Assembly: GCF_026212465.1 (NCBI RefSeq)
Contig: NC_080055.1
Location: 20,887,752-20,951,751, forward strand
Length of the DNA stretch: 64,000 nt
From: Amaranthus tricolor
Taxonomy: Eukaryota; Streptophyta; Magnoliopsida; Caryophyllales; Amaranthaceae
Direction of reading: 5' to 3'
Numbering within the stretch: the first letter of the stretch is position 1; every line of letters begins with the position of its first letter. The position numbers and the translations under genes are program-made. The notes beneath the pieces are model-generated. The model did no database searches and was not told the DNA's origin. It saw only the letters and a list, made by a program, of their open reading frames with translations. Of the stretch, positions 11,867 to 24,295 are shown piece after piece.

Positions 11867-12050
11867 CACTACAAGAGAAAGGGTTTTAGCCGACAGCATT
11901 ATTGACTTTTGGGCAACAAGTTTTTTGTTCGACATATATATGGTTGGGCGACAAAATTTATGGCATAAAAACTACACTTGGACGACAAATTTTATATGTG
12001 TAGCCAAGGACTACAGTTGGGCTTCAACTGTATTTTTTTGACATGCTATG
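11867..12050. mobile_element. CACTA-type element, one terminus
   Basis: Starts CACTACAAGAGAAAG, matching the CACTACAAGAAAA-type terminal inverted repeat of plant En/Spm (CACTA) elements. It is followed by repeated subterminal motifs around GGGCAACAAG, GGGCGACAAA and GGACGACAAA at short intervals. AAG at 11864-11866 could be one side of the 3-bp duplication. I could not find the opposite TTGTAGTG end, so the element is truncated or its other end is diverged. Confidence 0.6.
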
Positions 12051-12276
12051 TAAAAGGATAAAAATACAATCTTATAGTCAACAACACAATCCCATCTTAA
12101 AGTTATTATAAAGGTATAATGGATATTAATGCTACAAATTACAGTGAAATTATAAATTTGTGACCACCGTCAAATACAAGCCAATTTTTTTGATCTAAAT
12201 CTACATTTATAGACATATACTTCAATGTAATTGAAGATTAAATTATTCCTCTTTAAGACACTCAGAAACTTAAATA

Positions 12277-12398
<122 letters not shown>

Positions 12399-12843
12399 CT
12401 TTCCTTTTATGTATTTATTCCGTATGATATTGTATGAAAAATAAAATATACAAAGAGATACAAATAATCAATTACTATACTCTTTTAATACTTTTATTTA
12501 GTCTAAAAAACATGTGTTTGTAATAAACAAGAAAGATATTTTCCGTATAAATGATTCACATAACATATTTCTATTTATAGATAAATCACATGCTTTCATC
12601 CCATGCACTATTTTGTGTCTTTAGTTGAATGTAAAAATACACAATCATACGAAATAAAACGTTGTCTTGCGAATAAACACACATGACACATGTTAAGAAG
12701 TGCTCGAATGAGCCTTTTTTAGCTCGGACGAGCATAGCTCACGATTAATCAAAAATTTTCTTCTTGAGAAAACTCAACATGCTCGAACCAATTTATATTC
12801 CAACATGAGCGTATTTGGATCACCGATATATTAGCCTATAACC

Positions 12844-13270
<427 letters not shown>

Positions 13271-13440
13271 ATCCTACATCGAAAAATTAGAGAGATGTTG
13301 GATAATATATAGGCTTGATGGGCTACTCCTATTACTAATTGATTTTAGTATAAAATCTCATCGGGTTTGTCATTTGTGTGCAGTCAACTATCTTTTTGTG
13401 CAGATCTATTGTGTACAAAGCCCAATGACAAATTTATCAA

Positions 13441-13846
13441 CACAAATTCTTGTGAGAGACCATCTCTGATTGGGCTAGCCCAAAAAGGAAAATATAGAGT
13501 AAGTTTCTCGGTAAGCATCAAGAACATTGTAAGTAGGCATTTTGAATATTGTAAGTACTTTAGTACTTACTAGGTGGGCATTAAGTGTATTAGGTGGGCA
13601 TTAAGTGTATTGTAAGTAGGCATTAAGGATATGGTAAGTAGGTTAGTAGGCTAAGTTTCTCGATAGGCATCAAGAATATTGTAAGTAGACATTTTAAGTA
13701 CTTACTCGTTGGGCATTAAGTATATAGTAAGTAGGCATTAAGGATAATGTAAGTAGGCACTAAAGATACAGTGAACGGACATTAATGTTTAATAGGCTGG
13801 GCCTAAGAGACCGTCTCTCAGGAGACCGTCTCTCAGGAGACCGGCT
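13441..13846. mobile_element. GAGACGGTCTC-family MITE, complete copy with 10-bp duplication (Mutator-like)
   Basis: Flanked by identical AATTTATCAA at 13431-13440 and 13847-13856. A 9-10 bp duplication is the hallmark of Mutator-like transposases. The ends are CACAAATTCTTGTGAGAGAC and, reversed, AGCCGGTCTCCTGAGAGACG, with GAGACCGTCTCTCAG repeated in tandem at the right. The interior is a run of degenerate ~20-bp units of the type GTAAGTAGGCATTAAG. Related copies occur at 3143, 5877, 30890 and inside MYB intron 1. Confidence 0.72.
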
Positions 13847-14248
13847 AATTTATCAAATATTAATTTTAGAGGAAAATGTTTTTGAAGGAGGGAATTAGAA
13901 GCTTCTTTAATTTTGTTTGAATATCTAAAGCTTTCATATTGAGCTTCCTTAGGTCTTGATCTAGTTTAGTAAAACTAATGATCCTATTTATTCATAACTA
14001 TAAGTGGCAAGCTAATTGCGGAAACAATATTCTTAAAATCCATTCGAGAAAGATATAGAGAAAAAAAATCTTCGAATATTACTTTTGATTTTGAAATATT
14101 AATGATCATTATATAATGTTCTTAAAAATGCTACAAAGACATTAAAGTTTACTTAAAATTCTACTTTGATTAATAGTAAAATTTATTAAAAATAGTGTTC
14201 TAACTTCTAAAAGTTACTTAGGATTAAACTCTTTCATCAAACTACTTC

Positions 14249-14275
14249 AAAAAAAAAAAAAAAAAAAAAAAAAAA
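14249..14275. repeat. Poly(A) run
   Basis: Uninterrupted A tract of about 27 bases; possibly a retroposon tail, but no body was recognised on either side. Confidence 0.7.
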
Positions 14276-15073
14276 CTTCTTTCATCAAACACACCCCTTC
14301 ATTACTTCTTCTATCTCCTCGTCAATTTGCTAGTGGGGGAGAAATGAAGCTTGTAAAAACTTTTATTTTACCAAAAATAATATACATTTTAAGTTTTAAT
14401 AAAAAATATGTCAATAAAATTTTAGGCGTTGATTTCTGATACAGTGATATCATATCGAGAAATCATATTAGCTAAAAATTTACATTAATAGATATAAGTA
14501 TTTAACGACAACAATTATATTGCCAGAATATTAATCACAAAAGATTGGAGTCTGTTACATGAACCAATGTATCAATTTCAATAGTCATCCATATATCAGA
14601 TAATCAATAAAGTCTCAAAATATCTTATATACTCTATCAATAAAATAAAATAAAAACACTACTGTTTAAATAATATTATTGGTGAATTACAATTTTTTGA
14701 AAAGTCTAAACTTATCTTACATATTTTTAAGCAAAATAGAGGTATTTCTTACAAGACCACAATGTACTATAACCACTTATTCTTGAGATTAACATTGAGA
14801 TTTTTTTGTACGTTTAATCTATACATACATCTTCATCAAGGCAAACTATTGCTAAATATATAGGTATGGCAAAAATTAAACTTGTGGTGGTCTTTCAATT
14901 AGTCTCACTCATTGAGACATTACACATGCATTAAGCTAAGGTAGGTGAACCGTCCTCTTTTTTTGATGTGTTTGCAAAAATGTAGGCTTTGTAGTTCAAA
15001 AATGTGCTTTCTTTTATTGTTTTTTCCTTTTTGACTCCAAAATCACACAATAATTAATTGTCATCATTTTGAT

Positions 15074-15241
15074 TATTCTCTATTTTATTTTTGATAGGTT
15101 AAATCATAAAGTGATAAAAATTAAAAATCGTCATTCTCTATTTTTTTTGATAGGTTAAATCATAAAGTGATAAAAATTAAAAATTGTCATTCTCTATTTT
15201 ATTTTTGATAGGTTAAATCATAAAGTGATAAAAATTTAAAA
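15074..15241. repeat. Tandem repeat, ~57 bp x 3
   Basis: Three adjacent units share ATTCTCTATTTT, TTGATAGGTTAAATC and AAAGTGATAAAAATT, with small indels in the T-run. Confidence 0.88.
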
Positions 15242-15361
15242 TCAGAAATACATATTCAACCTTTAAGGATATATATTTTGATGGAATACTTATTAACTGT
15301 CTTAGGCACAAACACACATTGGAGCCAAAAGGGAAGTCTAGCCACACAAAAAGTTGTAGCT

Positions 15362-15535
15362 AGCGTCAGTTGTGCTGAAACAGATGCAAGAAATTAGGGA
15401 ATTTTACGTTGATTTCAAGACAACTGACGCAAGAATATTGTTTTTTGGTTTTGTGAGAGGTTCTTGTGACGGCTGTGTCAAAGCCAATGCACAATTTCTT
15501 AATTTCTCCGGTTTCAGCACAACTGACACAAGAAA
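15362..15535. repeat. Inverted repeat around GTCAGTTGTGCTGAAAC
   Basis: GTCAGTTGTGCTGAAAC near 15366-15382 recurs inverted as GTTTCAGCACAACTGAC near 15513-15529, with extended weaker pairing (AAATTAGGGA / TTAATTTCTCC). Nearby GACACAA/ACCGACAAAAGA motifs resemble CACTA subterminal repeats, so this may be a relic of such an element. Confidence 0.6.
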
Positions 15536-17179
15536 CCCTTATTTGTATTTCATCTTTCCAAATAGTTTTGCTTAGTATATTTTACAAGTGACGTCAAAAC
15601 CCTTATATTTGGACATTTTTGCATTGCTTTTCACAATCGATTCAAGACTAGTGTGTCGCCAATAGTTACGTCTTCACAAAGGTGACACAATGTCCTTCAC
15701 AACCGACAAAAGAGGACGTATTGATTGGTAGTACTAAAATACAATTTAATTAATAGTGTGAGAGATGGGGTTGATGCCTCTAAATATCTGCCATTAGCTA
15801 AATAACTCCCTCAAATACCAATGTTCTCATTCGCCCTCTAAATCTCCTTGGTGACATGCTAATACCAAAACGGAAAAAACGAAGAATGTGTTGTTTGTGT
15901 CTTGCGCACTCTTAATTAATTAGTCGTTAATCCCATTGCAAATTGAAAACTTGACCATACAAAAAAATCAAAAATTAAAAAAAATATACTTGAAATATAA
16001 TCAGACATAACATACATTTGACAAAAACCAAAATATTGAACAATTACTTAGTATTGCATACTTAAATGAGAAAGGGATCCATATGGATACCAAATTTCAC
16101 TTGACAAAATGAAATGATTTAGGAATTAGGATATGACTTTTATGTGTTTAATTGTATAAAATCGTTTGATTTGCTATTTATTCTTTCACGTATTATTTTT
16201 TTTTAAATTTTGAATATAATATGCAACATTTTGAATTATTTTAGCGCTTATTATCATCATATCCAAGTATACCACGTTTATGAAACTATATAAAGATTAA
16301 GGTTTTATGAGGGACGATGGAAAATGGTTAATTATACCCTTATCACATGAAATAAGAAGGTTGCGGCCTAAATTACCATCAAGTCGAGAAAAAAAATCCA
16401 AAATATAGCTGAGGCAATACAAGTATAAAGACTACTGCCAAACCAAGAAGATAGCAGTGTAATATGCACGAATAAAATAACATGACTAAGATAACTAATG
16501 ATGGTTCACCACACCAATTTGGTCACTTCAACAAGTTTTATCCATTGTCAGGTCCTAAGAGATATATAACTTGTTTATGTCATTTTTATTTTGCTCCTTT
16601 TAAATTTAGTAAATATAATATTCTAATTATTTGACAGAATCATATAATATTTATATAAATTCTAATTTAGAATATATATACGTACATAACTAATGGTGAT
16701 CAAAACAGGACGGAAATAATATAAGAGGTTTTCTTGGGATAGATTTCTGAAGTGGATTCCTCTAAAATATTTCAAAGTTGGAACTAAGTCTTTGTACTCA
16801 AACGAGGATATCGAAGTAAATCCATACAATTCACGGCTCATTAAGGTTAAACTTTTAAGCACGCAAATTGGATTAATGTTAAAGCTTTTGCAAAATATAA
16901 ACTAGCTCAACTAGAATAATCATGGATTACTTTTTCATTTTTGTGGGCTCAGAATATATATATTATACCATATTAATATAGTGAAGATTCAACTTCTTTA
17001 AGTGATAATATTCATAACGCATATTAAATAAATTAAGTAATTATATTTAGTTGTTTAATAGGTCTAAAATTATATTAAATATTAAATGTCTAAATGATAA
17101 ATAATTTAAGTCTAAAGTCCAGATATATGTAGAAATATTTTTAATTTAAAATTGACTTTAAGTTTTATGTTTTATAAGA

Positions 17180-17950
17180 TAAATGATTTGCAAAGTGAAC
17201 AAGTTATTTAATTCAAATTATAGGTTTTCCTATTTACATGGAAGTGATTCCCTAAAAATATGGAATCGGTTTTAGTGTGTCTAAAATATAGGAAAGACTA
17301 TTTCATATTGTTCCTACAAACTTGGAATAAAAATGTGAATTATCTAAATTTGTTAAGTAGATTGAATTAGTCATTATCATATTCTTGGTATAAAGACTGT
17401 ATTTATGAAGAAGTCAAGAGGAGTGTTTGATTTACTTGCTGACCAAGATTTTGAAGACTAATTCAGTAAATTAAAAGGAGATAAATTAAGGGAATGATGT
17501 TTCATGATACTTAATAGATATTTGAAGGTGTAACTTATAAATAGAGGCTTCATTTAAGAATTGAAGAACAAAAACACAACTTGCATTTTGCTATCTAATT
17601 ACTTTGAGTCTAAAATCAAAAAGAGCTGTAAATTTTGTTCTTCATAGTTTATCTAACTTCATAATTGTAATAGGATGTAGAGTTAAAGAGAGTTAGAATT
17701 ATACTTTCTTTTACCCCTTAAAGTTTTGGTATACTTTTAAAAGTATTCATTTATTTTCTCTTATGTGAGATTGGGTTTAGAACTTTTATTAAGGAAACTT
17801 ATAAATTGTTCTTCAAGGGGAAAACGTGGTGAGAGAAGCTAGAGATATCTTTTTAGTCATCTAGGGTTCATTAATAAAACACGTTGAATCCTAAAGGTTG
17901 GAAAAGAACCCATGGGTTAGGAGTAGGTTATTCATAGCTGGACCTCGTTA
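17180..17950 (+). mobile_element. LTR-like relic, left part (continues at 22235)
   Basis: Contains a promoter-like ACTTATAAATAGAGGC at ~17533 and, downstream, transcript-leader-like sequence with AAAACGTGGTGAGAG and CCCATGGGTTAGGAG. The flanks of the CACTA-type insertion join as GACCTCGTTA|ACGAATTCC, and the sequence resumes at 22235 with U5-like TTCCTTATTCTTGG. This resembles a Copia LTR/leader interrupted by the insertion. No matching second LTR was located. Confidence 0.4.
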
Positions 17951-18884
17951 CACTATAAATAAATGTCAAAATAGCAACGGCAAAAAGGCAACGGCCACCT
18001 GTTCATCGCCAATGGCGACGAAAAAGTCATCGCCATAGCTTTCGGAAAAATGGCGACAACAAAGTCCTGTAGCCAGCTCGTCGCCACCCTTTGCCAACGT
18101 CTCTTTTTAAAAAACAGTGTGGGGCGATGACTATTTCCCGTAGCTAGCTCGTCGCCCACATTTAAAAAAAAAATTTTTAAGTGGGCTACGGCACCGGGCT
18201 GTAGCCAGCTCATAGCCCCCACTGAACATTTTTTTTTAATTTTTTTTAAGTGGGCGACGACCATGTGCCGTAGCCAGGCCATAGCCCCTCTCCACTTATT
18301 TTTAGAATTTTGCTGCATTAAAAAAAACTACATAAGTGTCTACAATAAATAATATACTTTAATAATATATTAATAATACGCTAATACGACTAATAATATA
18401 CTAATACGACTAATTTTATACTAATACAATTAATAATAATACTAATATTGTAATAGCCCTATTTTTAAACCTCTTTTAATTTTAGCTTAAATAGCTATAA
18501 TACACTAATATGACTAATTATATATTAATTCGACTAATAATGTATTAGTATTACTCTAATACGACTACACAACTAATAATATATTAATAAGATACTAGTT
18601 CGACTAATATTACACTAATACTACTACAAAACTAATAATATATTAATAATGCATTAATTCGAATAACAATATACTAATATGATTAATAATATATAAATAT
18701 TACTCTAATATGACTACACAACTTAGAATTTACTAATACTACACTAATACGACTAATAATATACTAATACGAATAATAATATATTAATGCTACGCTAATA
18801 CGACTATACAAGTAATAATATACTAATACAATGTATTAATACTACACTAATACGACTTTAAAACTAATAATATACTAATACAGT

Positions 18885-21151
18885 TATGGGTGTTCAAAAA
18901 TATCTGGTTTGAAAAACCCGATCCGGAAAACCCGGTATCCGAGTTTTAAAACCGGGTAAATTACCCGGTTTACCAAATTCGCCGTCATCTTGCCTCTTCT
19001 TCACCATTCACGTTGAGACGTCATCTTCTTCTTCTTCTTCAGTTCTTCAGTCCTTTAATTGGGTAAGTTTGTTTCAGTTCATCACCATTCTTAGTTCATC
19101 ACCATTCTTCTTCTTCTCCAGATCTTCTTAATTCGAGAGAAATTTTTTTAGCCATTTTCGCATTTTCAGATATTTATCAAAGATTTAATTTTTTTGCATT
19201 TTTTTATTTTGTCATCTTAGTTCATCACCATTTTCGCATTTTCGCATTCTTAGTTCATCACCATTTTTTGATATTTGTCACAAATTTAACCATTGGGTGA
19301 GTTGTTTGGTACTAATTTAATTTTTTTTTTGCCATTTTCGATTTTGTCACAGATTTATTCAGCAATTTTCGGTACTTATTGAAGATCTACATGGATTCTT
19401 ACCCAGTGCCACCATCTAGATTTTCGGTATTTATTCTGCTTGTATATGATGAATTGATGATGGTAGATTCACTAGATTGGTAATTGATTGTGAATTGTGA
19501 TGAACTGATGATGGTAAATTGGTTCTAATTCTTGTTTATATGGTATAACTGCCTTGTGACTGATGAACTGATGATGGTAAATTGGTTCTACTTGTATATG
19601 AGTTGTGAGTCTTGTGACTATTTTAGTTGAAAGGTCCTGGATCAACTGATGATAAACTGATTGTGAATTGATTGTACAACTACTGATGAACTGATTGTGA
19701 ATTGTTTACTTCTACAAATCCTTTGTTTTTTGCTTTAAAGTTGGAGAAAATAGTTGATTGTGAATCACTGAATTGTGATGAACTGATGAATGGTAAATTG
19801 GAAATGATTCATGTAAGTTGTGAGTTGTGACTTGTGACTTGTGGTGACTTTAGGCAATAGCATAAATGATCAAGCATTGTTGTTGTTTAGTGGGGACGAG
19901 ACTCGAAAGATGCCGGTCCTCGAAGTGAAGCCCAGAGTTATTGGCTTATTACTAAATCAAAAGGGTGGTTTGGTGACAATGAATATGTTTACATCTATCG
20001 AATATCGTCGGTTTAATCTGTCTTGTTTTTACGGTTCTTTTTTATTTGCTCAATCATGATCTTTGTGTGCTTAAATTACTGAGATTTGAACAATTATTGA
20101 ACTTAACAAGTATACAATCAACATTTTGGAGAATCCTTATGGTTTGAGTTACATGGGGATACTTGCTCAAGTATTTTTCCATTGGTTTGAGTTACCTGGG
20201 GATACAATCAACAAGTATACAATCAACATTTTTTATTAGGAATAAATAATACTACTTTGGATGAACACCCAATAAATGATTGTGTAAAGAATGAAGATCA
20301 AAACGAAACTTATTTCTCCATATCACCATTACAATAAAATGTAGGGATTGATTTTCTTTCACATTCTAGGAGGTGAAAGAAAGAATACGGGTTGTATTGA
20401 GTTTTTGGGGTTATGGTGCTTTAGATAAAGAATGTTATGGTGCTTTAGATTTGGATTATCACTAGCTGAACATATCACAGGTAAGGATAAGAAATAAACA
20501 TTGAACAATACTTTTGGTGAATTTATTGTACAATTTTGTTTGTAGATCTTTACCTACTTTGCTAATTGATTATGATACTAATTAGAGCAAAAAGTTTTGA
20601 TTTTGTGATGAATTTATGAAATTGATGATTAAAGTTTCTTTCTTTGATTTTGTTCTTGATTAGACTTGTTAATTGTTATAGTGATTAATTTAAGTAAAGC
20701 TTCTTGTTTATCTTTTGGTTTAGGTAATGCATTAACTTTGGGGCATCCGAAAGTCATAATCGATGAAACTCTTGACGTCGTTGAAGATGATTAATGGAGC
20801 TTGAAGTTTCAACTTATAAATTTTGATCGCTTGCTTTTAGTTTATGGAATTATGGTTGTATTTCAATTAACTAATGGTTGTATTTTAATAGTTTATGACT
20901 AATTAAGTTAAGTATTTTAATATTATTTGAATTATATATAAAAAAAATGTTAAAAGAAATAAGGAAAAAAAAAAACAAAAAAAAACAAAACCGGGTATCC
21001 GGTTTCCGACCCGGTTTAAATCGGGTACCCGGATTCCGGGTACTTGGTTTAAACCGGGTCGGATCCGGAATAGAATTTTAAGTATCTGGAAAATCGGGTA
21101 CCCGGTTTTTCAGAACCGGGTCGACCCGGTATCTTGTTTTGAACACCCCTA
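18885..21151. mobile_element. hAT-type element inserted in the CACTA-type element
   Basis: Perfect 8-bp duplication AATACAGT at 18877-18884 and 21152-21159. The ends are TATGGGTGTTCAAAA and, reversed, TAGGGGTGTTCAAAA (14 of 15 positions agree). Both subterminal zones are dense in CCGGTTT / ACCCGG motifs (18910-18975, 20990-21130). The 2.27-kb interior has T/C-rich exon-like sequence near 19000-19060 followed by GTAAGT, repeated GATGAACTGATGATGG motifs (19450-19800), a small open frame at 19841-20059 and a short frame ending VIIDETLDVVEDD near 20793. No full hAT transposase dimerisation domain is visible, so it is probably non-autonomous. Confidence 0.82.
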
Positions 21152-21442
21152 AATACAGTGTATTAATACTACACTAATACGACTAAAAAACTAATAATGC
21201 ATTAATTCGACTAACAATACACTAATACAATTAAAATATATAAATATTACATTAATACGACTACACAACTAATGATATACTAATAATACACTAATTCGAC
21301 TAACAATGCACTAATACGGGTATTAATATACTAATACGATTAAAAATATATTAATACTATACTAATACGACTAATAATATCCTAACAAAACTAATAATAC
21401 AGTAATACGACTAACTATATAGTAATATAACTAATTATATAC

Positions 21443-21508
<66 letters not shown>

Positions 21509-21527
21509 CAACAACAACAACAACAAC

Positions 21528-21607
<80 letters not shown>

Positions 21608-21614
21608 TAAAAAC

Positions 21615-21685
<71 letters not shown>

Positions 21686-21730
21686 TAACAATAACAATAA
21701 CAATAACAATAACAATAATAATAATAATAA
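21443..21730. repeat. (TAA)n microsatellite with CAA interruptions
   Basis: Nearly 290 bp of TAA repeats with two short CAA-rich interruptions (~21505-21530, 21680-21715). The antisense poly-Leu open frame over it is an artefact. Confidence 0.95.
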
Positions 21731-21802
21731 ATTATAAAAACATTGAAGTATAAGTTGGAGTACTAGGTAATAAATATAAAAGCAACATGATAAAAATACA
21801 TT

Positions 21803-21965
21803 AAGTTACGAGTGTTCTAGTGGTTGGAGTGTTGCACCTTGATGTTAGAGGTCAAGGGTTCATGTTTCAGCAACAACAATTATTCAAATAATGGTTGGAG
21901 TGTTGCTGCCTTGCTGGGACTTGATGCTAGAGGTCAAGGGTTCAAGTTTTAGCAACAACAATTAT
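21803..21965 (+). repeat. Two tandem tRNA-like (SINE-related) modules
   Basis: Two copies of a ~65-bp module contain TAGTGGTTGGAG or TGGTTGGAGTGTTGC, then GATGYTAGAGGTCAAGGG and GGTTCAAGTTT or GGTTCATGTTT. The first and last motifs resemble the A and B boxes of RNA polymerase III promoters at about tRNA spacing. The second copy is interrupted by a few extra bases (TGCTGCCTTGCTGGGAC). The modules probably descend from a tRNA-derived SINE; no intact tRNA can be folded from them by eye. Confidence 0.45.
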
Positions 21966-22234
21966 CCAAAAATAATTTTTTTAAAATCTGGGCGACGAAG
22001 CAGGGCCGTAGCCTAACCGTAGCCCCCCAAAAAACGCACATGGCTACGACACATCGGCCGTAGCCAAACCGTCGCCCCATTTTTTAATTTTGGCGACGTT
22101 TAGGCGTTCAATCTTCATTTAACGTCTACCCTTAGTTCGTCGCCAGGCAGTCGCTCGGACCACTTTTTGCCAATTTAGCGATAAAATGGCGATCATAAGT
22201 GTCGTCGCCATTTTGTTATTTATTTGTTGTGTTA

Positions 22235-22390
22235 ACGAATTCCTTATTCTTGGTTAAGTTTATTTTCATACTTTTTAGATTTGTTATTCAAAAGGTCTTC
22301 TAAGCTCTTGAGTTACTTTTAAAGAAAAAATTTCAAACGGGCATTCTCTCTATGTACCCCTTTAGAGAGTATTTAATCTCCTATCAACTT
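22235..22390 (+). mobile_element. LTR-like relic, right part
   Basis: Continuation of the relic at 17180-17950 after the CACTA-type insertion: TTCCTTATTCTTGG, T-rich sequence, then ACGGGCATTCTCTC and CCTTTAGAGAGTATTT. Boundaries uncertain. Confidence 0.35.
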
Positions 22391-23183
22391 TCATATTGTA
22401 CATAACATAACTAGGGGGAGAAGCCATAATTTTTAACTTGAGGAAAATAGTCATTATACTAGCAAAACACTATAATCTAATGACGCCTGACGGATACCCA
22501 AGAGAAAATATTATTGTCAAGAAGACTGATACACTAGGAAAAATTTATACTCATATGAAGAATACTCTACTGAAATAATTATAGTGATATGATCGATACA
22601 CCAGCTAAAACTTATAAGCGGAAGACTGATTATAGGAAAAAATAATAATGAATTGACGATTACCGACAATGGCAAAAGATTGTATCAGATTATAGGTAGT
22701 AGCAAAAGATTATAGTCGAATGACTGTAGGAAAAAATAATAATGAATTGATAAATAGTAGAAAAAATTATAATAATGGATGACCGATAATAGAGAAAATA
22801 TAATTAGATGACTCATGTAGTAGCAAAATATTTAAATAAAAACTAGTTAAATGTTTAAGTTCAATATATAAAAAAAAAAAAAAAACAAACTTCATATTTT
22901 GGGACTTGGAATAACTTAAGTTCTATTTAACTACTTTGATTATTAACTTTACTTGATTTTATGGTATTTAATCAGTGCTTATATTAAGTTTACTGTAAAT
23001 GAGTAATGCATGCTAGGTTAAAAATATAATAGACCACGTGTTTTGACTAGGGGGAGGTGGGCCTCCCTTGACCTCTCATGTAGCTTTGCCAATAAACATA
23101 ACCCAAGTTTACAATCATTAGGTGAATTTTTTTTGATTGAATTAGTTCTTTAACATGGTTTTAAAATCCAACGTGACATGTTA
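22391..23183. other. Intergenic, low-complexity
   Basis: AT-rich with short degenerate repeats around GACTGATTATAGG / AAAATTATAATGAATTGA (22560-22800). No gene or defined element seen. Confidence 0.5.
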
Positions 23184-23188
23184 CCATG

Positions 23189-23478
23189 TGTCAAGGAAGC
23201 AACTTAACAAAAAGTTTAAGCTTATAATTGACGTATCAGGATATGTTATATACTCTAACACGTCTCCTCAGACGAGAGCTCTTTTAGGTTAGAAATATGG
23301 ATGCAGCACATTGATCTCCTCATATCTAGCGTTGAATATTCCACTTCAAATGAGGAGTTGTTGAGATTCGAACTCGTAATCTCTTATCAACCCGATTTCT
23401 GATACCATATTAAGGAACCAACTCAACTAAAAGTTTGAGCTTATAGCTGAGACTCCCAAGATATGTTATACTCTAATA
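23189..23478 (-). mobile_element. TRIM (terminal-repeat retrotransposon in miniature)
   Basis: 290 bp with a perfect 5-bp duplication CCATG at 23184-23188 and 23479-23483. Short LTRs of ~71-72 bp lie at 23189-23260 and 23408-23478, sharing AAAAGTTT, GCTTATA and ATATGTTATA blocks. Read on the minus strand, the 5' LTR is followed by TGGTATCAGAAA (complement at 23396-23407), a primer-binding site for initiator tRNA-Met. A purine-rich CTGAGGAGACG precedes the 3' LTR. There is no coding capacity, as expected for a TRIM mobilised in trans. The 5' LTR's first bases are TA rather than TG, a terminal mutation. Confidence 0.8.
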
Positions 23479-23623
23479 CCATGATGTTAACATCAAATAA
23501 AATGAACAAGTGATGATACAATAGAGTATATAAAATATGTTAATGCAACAATCATGAACATGAACTTTTGATTCACTTTATTTCTTAACAAATAAGATTT
23601 ACAATATTTTTATCTCCTTTTCA

Positions 23624-23911
23624 CAATCCAATCCACATTTCAATAGCACTATTGGTAAGAGGTAGTTCATTAATAAAACTTTTGTTAGAGAAGGATAATT
23701 GGTAAGCCTTTATAAAGCATTGTGTTGTGACATAGGAAAGTAACCTACCAAGCACAAATTGAGTATGATGTAGTAGTATTTCCCGGCAAATGGAGGTTAT
23801 TGTCAAACAAAGTGCCTTATCTAAGTCGTGAAGGTACATCATGTGATAAAGAATCCAAACCCAAATATTGAAGTCTCTTGTTGGTAAGATTTCAACAACT
23901 TTTGGTTTTAT
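23624..23911 (-). other. Unidentified 96-codon open frame
   Basis: On the minus strand the frame is open from 23911 to the stop codon at 23621-23623, with Met codons at 23842 and 23839. It reads as mixed-composition, protein-like sequence, for example ILPTRDFNIWVWILYH then LHDLDKALCLTITSICREIL. That is more complex than other open frames in this AT-rich area, and it has no internal stop. I do not recognise the family. It could be an exon of a decayed gene, a captured gene fragment in a transposon, or chance. No start context, splice sites or flanking exons were established. Confidence 0.3.
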
Positions 23912-24295
23912 TCAAATTAAATAATAATGTAACATACAAGTTATTTTCATCATAGATATAGTATTATCTTAGGAGTAAGATATGTAGCAAATCAAAATAG
24001 AGGTGTGCATCATCTTGAAAATGACGGAATTGACTAACAAAGAAATTTTATTTGAGTGGTATACTTCATTGATGTATAGAGTACACTTGCTCATATTATG
24101 AGAAAAAGTCTATTTACCTGCCTTTGTAACGTATGCAATGGGTCTTTAAGTCATCCCGCTAATGTATTCCGCTCATCGAAACTATAATCGGAATTTGGAG
24201 ATGGATGGTTGCAATCTATAATACCTTTAGCTCGAGAATCACCTACAAATAAAGACAAATAAAAGACAAGTAGTCTGACAAGTATTAAGGCCTTA

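Larger units (their letters stand above)
14276..17180. other. Intergenic, with repeat relics only
   Basis: No gene supported. Contains a 3-copy tandem repeat (15074-15241), an inverted repeat (15362-15535) and scattered AT-rich sequence. The open frames at 15372-15575 (+) and 16662-16862 (-) have no recognisable motif. Confidence 0.5.
17951..22231. mobile_element. Non-autonomous CACTA-type element with nested hAT
   Basis: Flanked by TTA at 17948-17950 and 22232-22234, the 3-bp duplication expected for CACTA transposases. The left end reads CACTATAAATAAATGTC and the right end reversed reads CACAACAAATAAATAAC, continuing into similar AAAATRGCRACGRC sequence on both sides. Subterminal regions repeat a GTAGCCAGCTCGTCGCCCC-like motif: at least four copies in 18040-18290 and two to three in 21990-22080. 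The interior is made of degenerate CTAATACGACTAATAATAT repeats (18340-18880, 21152-21440), a (TAA)n tract and a pair of tRNA-like modules. No transposase frame is recognisable. Confidence 0.75.

Noticed and set aside
17953..18318. 121-codon minus-strand frame
   Set aside because: Lies across the CACTA-type end and its GC-rich subterminal repeats; composition follows the repeats and no domain is visible.
21431..21715. 94-codon poly-Leu open frame
   Set aside because: Translation of a (TAA)n microsatellite.
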